DNA of 9,904 nucleotides. Source: an uncultured Barnesiella sp. GTDB taxonomy: Bacteria; Bacteroidota; Bacteroidia; Bacteroidales; Barnesiellaceae_A. Made by a program: the position numbers and the translations under genes. Shown here piece after piece: positions 5,037-9,904 of the stretch. The notes under the pieces are model-generated. The model was not told the DNA's origin. It did no database searches and saw only the letters and a program-made list of their open reading frames with translations. The stretch's first letter is position 1. Each line of letters begins with the position of its first letter. Location: positions 1-9,904 of the forward strand of contig CAJGDT010000049.1 of NCBI GenBank assembly GCA_904502265.1, in the 5' to 3' direction.

Positions 5037-6449
5037 ATGATAAAACTATTGAAATACTTGACAGTCTTGTGCTGTTGTATATCAATCGTTGCTTGCGACG
5101 ATGAAATAACAACCATAGGATCGTCACTCAATGACTCGTTGATCGAGATTACTGTCGATTCGACTTCTATAAAACTCTCGGGTAAATCGGAGTTTAATGA
5201 TAGTATTATGGGACGTACCACCGACCCTCTCATTGGTAACCTTACTGTTAAAGGGTATGGTACATTGCGTACAGGCTACCTTACACAATTCATGCCTACA
5301 CTCAACATCGACACCACCAATGTTACTCCAAGTACGCTCGACTCTATCAAGTTATATATGAGCTATTACAACGAAGACCTTACAGGCGACTCGTTGGCTC
5401 CTATGGTATTGAATGTCTACGAACTCGACAAGACCATAAAAAGTCCGTTATATACCAATATAAACCCTCTCGACTACTACTCGCCCGACAATCTTATCGC
5501 GAGCCAAGTATTTGGTAGCTCGACCGATGGTTTTGTAGACAAGAACAATAGCACCGAAAACAACACCGTTACCTACAAGCGTATCGATGTAAAACTCCCT
5601 ATCGAGTTGGGAGAAAAGATCTTCAACAAATACAAAGAAGATCCTGAAGTTTTCTCTATGCCCTCGGAGTTTGCCAAGTTCTTCCCCGGTATATACATGA
5701 ATACCTCATACGGTAATGGTCGTATGGTAAACATCAAGGGTATGTTCATGACCATGCACTACCGCACAATCGACGAAAAGGGCGAGATAGATACACTATC
5801 TTACAACTACATGGGTGTAACTCCCGAGGTGAGCAGTATCAACCATTTTACACTCACTCCCGACGAGGAACTCCTAAGCAAGGTAGAAGAGTATAACGCT
5901 GCAGGAAACAAAGTAATAGCGCAAGCTCCCGTAGGTTACATACCTATCATCAAATTCCCTGCCGGCAACATCATCAAAAAGTACCAAGAGAAGCTTGAAG
6001 AAAGCAACCGCATACAAAACATCTTAAACTATTTGTCGTTTACAATACCCGTTGTTGCCGACGAGAATGCAATGCTTGCTCCGCCCCAATATCTTCTTTT
6101 TGTGCGAGCATCGCAAGCCAAGGACTTCTTTGAGCAAAAGTTGCTTCCTGACGACATCAACACAATGTACGCTACATACGACAAGAACAAAGGTGTATAC
6201 AACTTTGGCGACATAAGCAACTATATTGCCAGCATATTAAAACGAGAAGACCCTACAGTTACCGAAGACGACGAAACCATCGCTCTCATTCCTGTAAGTG
6301 TATTCTCTGAGACAAATTCTTCATACTACGAAACTACAACTTCGGTAGTAAGCGTTACACCCTACAGTGCATCACCCGCTATCGCTACACTTGACTTAGA
6401 TGGCGCACAAATTAAGATTATATACACTACACAAAAGCCCATCGATTAA
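5037..6449 (+). CDS. DUF4270 family lipoprotein
   Basis: The 470-residue protein begins with a lipoprotein signal peptide: basic MIKLLKY, a hydrophobic core rich in Cys, and lipobox IVAC with the lipidated residue Cys20. The acidic DDE directly after the cysteine resembles the acidic lipoprotein export signals that send Bacteroidota lipoproteins to the cell surface; this localisation is inferred. The body, with GSSLNDSLIEI and repeated short D/S/T-rich strands such as DSIMGRTTDPLIGNLTVKGYGTLRTG, matches DUF4270, a Bacteroidota family of unknown function. No enzyme motif is visible. Its start lies 9 nt after the stop of the GT5-like gene, so the two form an operon, and a terminator follows at 6510. 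The pairing may mean a role at the envelope linked to carbohydrate, but nothing in the sequence shows it. Confidence 0.87.
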   Translation: MIKLLKYLTVLCCCISIVACDDEITTIGSSLNDSLIEITVDSTSIKLSGKSEFNDSIMGRTTDPLIGNLTVKGYGTLRTGYLTQFMPTLNIDTTNVTPSTLDSIKLYMSYYNEDLTGDSLAPMVLNVYELDKTIKSPLYTNINPLDYYSPDNLIASQVFGSSTDGFVDKNNSTENNTVTYKRIDVKLPIELGEKIFNKYKEDPEVFSMPSEFAKFFPGIYMNTSYGNGRMVNIKGMFMTMHYRTIDEKGEIDTLSYNYMGVTPEVSSINHFTLTPDEELLSKVEEYNAAGNKVIAQAPVGYIPIIKFPAGNIIKKYQEKLEESNRIQNILNYLSFTIPVVADENAMLAPPQYLLFVRASQAKDFFEQKLLPDDINTMYATYDKNKGVYNFGDISNYIASILKREDPTVTEDDETIALIPVSVFSETNSSYYETTTSVVSVTPYSASPAIATLDLDGAQIKIIYTTQKPID

Positions 6450-6509
6450 GGCATTGTGCAACGACAGGCAAGCTCATAGCTTGACAGTACAAATATAACA
6501 ATAGGTAAT

Positions 6510-6555
6510 GAAGAGGTTATGTCAATACACAATTGGCACAACCTCTTCAAGTTTT
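6510..6555 (+). terminator. Long-stem terminator of the GT5-like/DUF4270 operon
   Basis: GAAGAGGTTATGTCAAT (6510-6526) pairs with ATTGGCACAACCTCTTC (6532-6548) over 16 of 17 positions, with one mismatch and one G-T pair and a 5-nt loop, then AAGTTTTATAT. The stem is long but the T-run is modest. A smaller perfect hairpin, CAAGCT-CAT-AGCTTG, lies just before it at 6469-6483. Confidence 0.8.
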
Positions 6556-6607
6556 ATATAGCACACTAATATTAAGGTAATTACAAACAATCAAAATTTT
6601 CTAAAAA

Positions 6608-7501
6608 ATGAAAAAGACTTCACTACTACTGTTCATCGCACTACTCAGCGTAGTTTATGGCTTCGCGGCCGACTTGTGCCCCAATTATCCCATACCCGAC
6701 AGCCCCGACACACTGCGAATCCTGGGCGTGGGCAACAGCTTTACCGACGACGGCATGATGTACTTGCCTGAGGTACTCGAAGCTGCCGGTATCGAAAATG
6801 TAGTACTGGGTCGCTTAATGATTGGCGGATGCACGCTGGAGCGTCATGTGAAGGAATATGAAAACAACAACCCCGCCTACATATACTATAAATCGGTCGA
6901 CAACCAGTGGGAAACTGTAAAGGAACAGGCTACATTACTCGACGGATTGGCCGATGAAAAATGGGACATTCTTGTAATACAACAAGTATCAGGTATGTCA
7001 GGATTGTTCGAATCATATCAGCCTTGGCTCAACCGATTGATAGAAATACTGAGATTTAACAGCTTAAACGCCGGTGCAACAATCGTATGGCAACAAACAT
7101 GGGCTTACGCAACAACATCAACCCATCCCGACTTCACCAACTACGCGAACAACCAGTTGGTAATGTACGAATACATCATGAAAAGCAACGAGCGACTGGT
7201 AGACACTACACCTATCGACATTATAATCCCCACCGGTACAGCCATACAAAACCTGCGTTCGCTGAAGCAAAACGACAATGATTATACACGCGACGGCTTC
7301 CACTTAGACTACAAGATGGGACGTTACACCGCCGCTTGTACCTGGTTCCAAGCCTTGATTGCGCCGGCATTCGATACATCGATACAAGGCAATAAGAGTA
7401 GACTGAAAGGTACCAAACAAGAGTTGAGCGACGAAGAGGCCGAGGCTTGCCACTTAGCCGTACGCCGAGCATGTGCACGCCGCTTTGCATTGTGGAAGTA
7501 A
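6608..7501 (+). CDS. Secreted DUF4886 protein, SGNH/GDSL-hydrolase-like
   Basis: The 297-residue protein has a signal peptide (MKKTSLLLFIALLSVVYGFA, cleavage near residue 20-21, no lipobox cysteine), so it should be exported to the periplasm or beyond. The mature part matches DUF4886, a Bacteroidota-rich branch of the SGNH/GDSL hydrolase fold. The predicted nucleophile is Ser44 in VGNSFTDDG, a glycine-rich block II lies at GGCT (73-76), and the Asp/His pair is D229 and H232 in RDGFHLD. SGNH enzymes remove acyl or acetyl groups, often from polysaccharides; the substrate here is not known. No clear -7 box was found in the 52 nt between the preceding terminator and the ATG, so its promoter is undefined. 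A strong terminator follows at 7539. It seems monocistronic. Confidence 0.88.
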   Translation: MKKTSLLLFIALLSVVYGFAADLCPNYPIPDSPDTLRILGVGNSFTDDGMMYLPEVLEAAGIENVVLGRLMIGGCTLERHVKEYENNNPAYIYYKSVDNQWETVKEQATLLDGLADEKWDILVIQQVSGMSGLFESYQPWLNRLIEILRFNSLNAGATIVWQQTWAYATTSTHPDFTNYANNQLVMYEYIMKSNERLVDTTPIDIIIPTGTAIQNLRSLKQNDNDYTRDGFHLDYKMGRYTAACTWFQALIAPAFDTSIQGNKSRLKGTKQELSDEEAEACHLAVRRACARRFALWK

Positions 7502-7538
7502 CCCCTTCCTGTACAACACATCAATACACACATATACA

Positions 7539-7579
7539 TACCACATCGAGAGCCATTGTCTTGATGTGGTACTTTTTTT
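7539..7579 (+). terminator. Intrinsic terminator of the DUF4886 gene
   Basis: TACCACATC-g-AGA (7539-7551) pairs with TCT-t-GATGTGGTA (7559-7571) around a 7-nt loop, followed by C and seven T residues (7573-7579). It separates the DUF4886 gene from the ATPase-DUF4435 gene. Confidence 0.92.
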
Positions 7580-7634
7580 ATCTATTCACACCGTAATTTG
7601 TGGATATAAAGATGCTGTTTTGTGAGGAATGTAC

Positions 7635-7642
7635 TATATTTG
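7635..7642 (+). promoter_or_regulatory. -7 box of the ATPase-DUF4435 gene
   Basis: TATATTTG fits the Bacteroidota -7 consensus TAnnTTTG exactly. A -33 element at the right distance is not evident; the nearest TTTG, at 7619-7622, is only 12 nt upstream. The ATG at 7662 lies 19 nt beyond the box, so the leader would be very short. It shows the gene has its own promoter after the 7539-7579 terminator. Confidence 0.6.
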
Positions 7643-7661
7643 TAGAACATAGAATAGTACC

Positions 7662-9221
7662 ATGAAGATAGAACTGCCTCAACACACCGAGAAACGAGCT
7701 ACGCAGTTCACCAACGACTTGCGCACGCTCACTATTATAGGCGCCAATGGTGCCGGTAAGAGTCGCTTTGGCGATGAAATAGCCCGCCGTCGTGCCGATA
7801 GGGTATTTTGTATATCAGCACTCAAAGCCCTATTTATAAATCCCACCAGCAACAATACCATAGGCAATAATGTCACACGCCTATTCAACGAACTACAAGC
7901 CAAAACTACTTACCGTATAGAGGCCATCGATACAGAGTTTGAGCGTTTGATGTACTTGCTTATGTATGAGGAGTTTGTCAATGTAATCGCATACAAACAA
8001 AGCGAGAAACAACCGGGAAGACTACCACGCACCAAGCTCGACCGCGTACAACAGCACTGGGAGGCCATCTTCCCACAGAACAAGATGTTGCGCATGTCGG
8101 GCAAACTGAGCATCGTAGGTGGAAAAGACACTCAACCCTACGAGCCCACAAGACTGAGCGATGGCGAAAAGACCGTGTTGTATCTACTGTCGTCGGTACT
8201 ATATGCCGAGCCTAACAACATTATCATGGTAGAAGACCCCGAGGTGTTTCTCCACCACTCTATCATGAAATCGGTGTGGGATACAGTTGAGCAACTTCGT
8301 CCCGATTGTACCTTTATATATCTTACACACGACCTCGAATTTGCAGCTTCACGCAACGACAGCACTTGCGTGTGGGTAAAGTCGTACGAAGCCGAGCAAC
8401 AATCATGGGACTATGAAATATTGAGTAGCCCCAACGAACTACCCGAGGATGTATACCTTGACCTTTTGGGCAGTCGCAAACCTATTCTCTTTATCGAAGG
8501 TACCGACAATCGCAGTATAGATGTACGGATATACACCCTACTCTACCCTGAGTACACCGTAAAGCCATTGGGAGGTTGCTCAAAAGTAATAGAAACCACT
8601 CGCACATTTAATGACTTAAAGAGTTTCCATCATATCGAATCGCATGGTATAGTTGATCGCGACCGACGCACCCGACGCGAGATAGAAACCTTACGACAAC
8701 GCAACATAGCTGTACCCGACGTTGCCGAGATTGAGAACCTGTTGCTCATAGAACCGGTTATACGCACCGTAGCGCGCCGTATGGGACTTAACGCCAACAA
8801 CACCTTCGATACGGTACGCACCAATATCATCAATATGTTTACCGATGAGCTTGAGCAACAAGCTCTACTGCACACTCGTCACCGCACCAAGCGCGAGATT
8901 GAGTGCTTTATAGACCGTCGCTCGCACAACATCGACGACTACGAGGAACATATACGCACACTCACCGCCGAGTGCACTCCACGCAAACTCTACAACGAAC
9001 TATGCAACAAATTCGAGCTATACGTATCGGAGCGCAACTACAACAAGATATTGCGCGTGTACAACCAAAAGTCGATGCTACCCAACTGCGGTATAGTACA
9101 ATTGTGTGGTTTTGCCAGTAAAGACAAATACCTTAAATACATCCTCACCATCCTGCGAGAAGATAGCCAAGAAGCCAACGATCTCCGTCAAGCCATGCGC
9201 GAGGTTGTAGGCGTGGTGTAA
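7662..9221 (+). CDS. OLD/ABC-type ATPase fused to DUF4435 TOPRIM-like domain; candidate PARIS-like (AriA-AriB) defence protein
   Basis: The 519-residue protein has two parts. Residues 1-265 form an ABC/OLD-type ATPase: Walker A GANGAGKS (27-34), signature RLSDGEK (164-170), Walker B plus D-loop region IIMVEDPEVFLHH (187-199), and switch histidine His223 in FIYLTHDLE. Residues 272-519 match DUF4435, a TOPRIM-like nuclease domain: Glu279 in ILFIEGTDNR, the DxD pair Asp332/Asp334 in GIVDRDRR, and the conserved EIEN (356-359). Between Walker A and the signature there is no long coiled coil. In PARIS, a known anti-phage system, AriA is an ATPase and AriB a DUF4435 nuclease, usually from two genes. 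A similar paired activity in one chain is seen here, so defence by abortive infection is inferred. An OLD-like repair or defence nuclease of another kind is the alternative. The gene stands alone between two terminators. Confidence 0.85.
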   Translation: MKIELPQHTEKRATQFTNDLRTLTIIGANGAGKSRFGDEIARRRADRVFCISALKALFINPTSNNTIGNNVTRLFNELQAKTTYRIEAIDTEFERLMYLLMYEEFVNVIAYKQSEKQPGRLPRTKLDRVQQHWEAIFPQNKMLRMSGKLSIVGGKDTQPYEPTRLSDGEKTVLYLLSSVLYAEPNNIIMVEDPEVFLHHSIMKSVWDTVEQLRPDCTFIYLTHDLEFAASRNDSTCVWVKSYEAEQQSWDYEILSSPNELPEDVYLDLLGSRKPILFIEGTDNRSIDVRIYTLLYPEYTVKPLGGCSKVIETTRTFNDLKSFHHIESHGIVDRDRRTRREIETLRQRNIAVPDVAEIENLLLIEPVIRTVARRMGLNANNTFDTVRTNIINMFTDELEQQALLHTRHRTKREIECFIDRRSHNIDDYEEHIRTLTAECTPRKLYNELCNKFELYVSERNYNKILRVYNQKSMLPNCGIVQLCGFASKDKYLKYILTILREDSQEANDLRQAMREVVGVV

Positions 9222-9248
9222 CAAGCCCAAACATCGAGCTATATAATA

Positions 9249-9292
9249 CAGGAGCGAGCCCCGTTCTCGGCGCTCGCTCCTGCTATTTCTTT
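9249..9292 (+). terminator. Intrinsic terminator of the ATPase-DUF4435 gene
   Basis: CAGGAGCGAGC (9249-9259) and GCTCGCTCCTG (9272-9282) form a perfect 11-bp GC-rich stem with a 12-nt loop, followed by CTATTTCTTT. It lies between two convergent genes, 27 nt after the stop of one and 7 nt from the stop of the other, and may stop both. Confidence 0.88.
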
Positions 9293-9299
9293 ACATTCA

Positions 9300-9904
9300 T
9301 TAAAATTTAAGACATACGCCTGCACCCAAAGACTTGTCTTTTGTAAATTGATTATCCATACAGCAAACGTTTACAGCCAGATTATCGGTTATATCATATT
9401 CATAAAGATTCGCTACAGAAATCGCCTCAGCAGACTTAATCTTACGCTCACCCATCCAAACAATACCTCCGCCAATGAGTATAGCAGCTCCTGCACCAAC
9501 ACCTCCAATCCAAATTTCTTCTGTCATAACTCCCAACGCAATACCACCACCAATACACAATGCACCTACAACATATCCTATTGTCTTTATAGTTTTTCCC
9601 GAATTTATCATATCCTGCTGCTTTAGATAAACAGAATTATCAATACCCTTGGATATATTACTACCAGAAACAGCAACACTATTTGTTATTTTACTACCTG
9701 CAGCATCAATACTCTGTGCTATGTCAGATTTTTCTTTAACAATATTTTCAAATACTTCTTTTGTGCCATTTTCATAATTAATTGCCAAAATTTTTTCTTT
9801 AGACATTGTATATATTGGACCATCTATATTTTCCCATTTTTTATACCGAATAGTAGATTCTGTAATTTCAACGACTTGAGCATTCAATAAACTTCCATCT
9901 CTAA
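9300..9904 (-). CDS. Uncharacterised exported/membrane protein, 5' end outside window
   Basis: The frame is open from the right edge of the window to the TAA at 9300-9302, about 200 residues. The apparent start at 9887 is a TTG inside a sequence that continues upstream in frame as RDGSL-L-NAQVVEI. This matches a common pattern in exported Bacteroidota proteins (a KDGS-like opening, then a YKKWENIDGPIYTMSKEKI segment), so the true start and a likely signal peptide lie outside. In order one sees this N-terminal small domain, a Ser/Ile-rich amphipathic stretch (SDIAQSIDAAGSKITNSV onward), two glycine-rich hydrophobic segments (TIGYVVGALCIGGGIALGV and IWIGGVGAGAAILIGGGIV) joined by a short acidic turn, a basic GERKIKSAE, and a tail ending LGAGVCLKF. 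The function is unknown. The DNA is visibly more AT-rich than its neighbours. Confidence 0.8.
   Translation of the reverse strand, partial: RDGSLLNAQVVEITESTIRYKKWENIDGPIYTMSKEKILAINYENGTKEVFENIVKEKSDIAQSIDAAGSKITNSVAVSGSNISKGIDNSVYLKQQDMINSGKTIKTIGYVVGALCIGGGIALGVMTEEIWIGGVGAGAAILIGGGIVWMGERKIKSAEAISVANLYEYDITDNLAVNVCCMDNQFTKDKSLGAGVCLKF

Noticed and set aside
7662..9221. Gabija GajA or retron/Rad50-like assignment for the ATPase-TOPRIM protein
   Set aside because: No helicase partner (GajB) follows, the TOPRIM part matches DUF4435 better, and there is no Rad50-type coiled coil or zinc hook.
1..9904. CRISPR array, insertion sequence or prophage genes
   Set aside because: No regularly spaced repeats, transposase, integrase or phage structural genes were found on either strand.

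Overview
The window reads as chromosomal DNA of a member of the Bacteroidales. Three things support this. Several promoters match the Bacteroidota -7 box TAnnTTTG. Several gene families are typical of the group: DUF4270 lipoprotein, DUF4886 SGNH-like protein, and the short glycogen/starch-synthase-like GT5 protein next to panC/panD. The SRP RNA looks like the Bacteroidota small type. I cannot name a genus. Most of the window is ordinary core genome; the 3' end (about 7.6-9.9 kb) has a more accessory character.

Layout. At the left edge is the C-terminal tail of an ECF sigma factor (2-118, +), then a small heat-shock protein gene (330-752, +) with a structured 5' leader. A convergent, minus-strand stable-RNA unit follows: a promoter (1177-1206), SRP 4.5S RNA (about 1071-1172) and tRNA-Thr(TGT) (995-1068), ending at a terminator at 955-983. 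The annotator could easily miss the SRP RNA, which lies only 2 nt from the tRNA. Next on the minus strand are a MATE efflux transporter (1324-2646) and the pantothenate pair panC-panD (3961 to 2721), with a terminator between panD and the MATE gene. A divergent intergenic region with a palindrome separates panC from a plus-strand two-gene operon: the GT5-like N-terminal-half protein (4212-5027) and a DUF4270 lipoprotein (5037-6449). A secreted DUF4886 SGNH-like protein (6608-7501) follows, with terminators before and after it.

The main point of interest is 7580-9292, a self-contained one-gene cassette made of promoter, gene and terminator. Its 519-residue protein joins an ABC/OLD-type ATPase to a C-terminal DUF4435 TOPRIM-like domain. 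That is the same pair of activities as the AriA ATPase and AriB (DUF4435) nuclease of the PARIS anti-phage system, here in one compact polypeptide. This makes it a candidate single-protein defence system. At the right edge, convergent to it, is an AT-rich minus-strand gene for a secreted or membrane protein. It is cut by the window end, and its apparent TTG start at 9887 is really an internal leucine codon.

Functionally, panC and panD make pantothenate (coenzyme A precursor), the SRP RNA and tRNA serve protein export and translation, and Hsp20 handles stress. The GT5-like/DUF4270 operon has no known function that I can state. The predicted defence protein stands alone, with no visible partner gene in the window.
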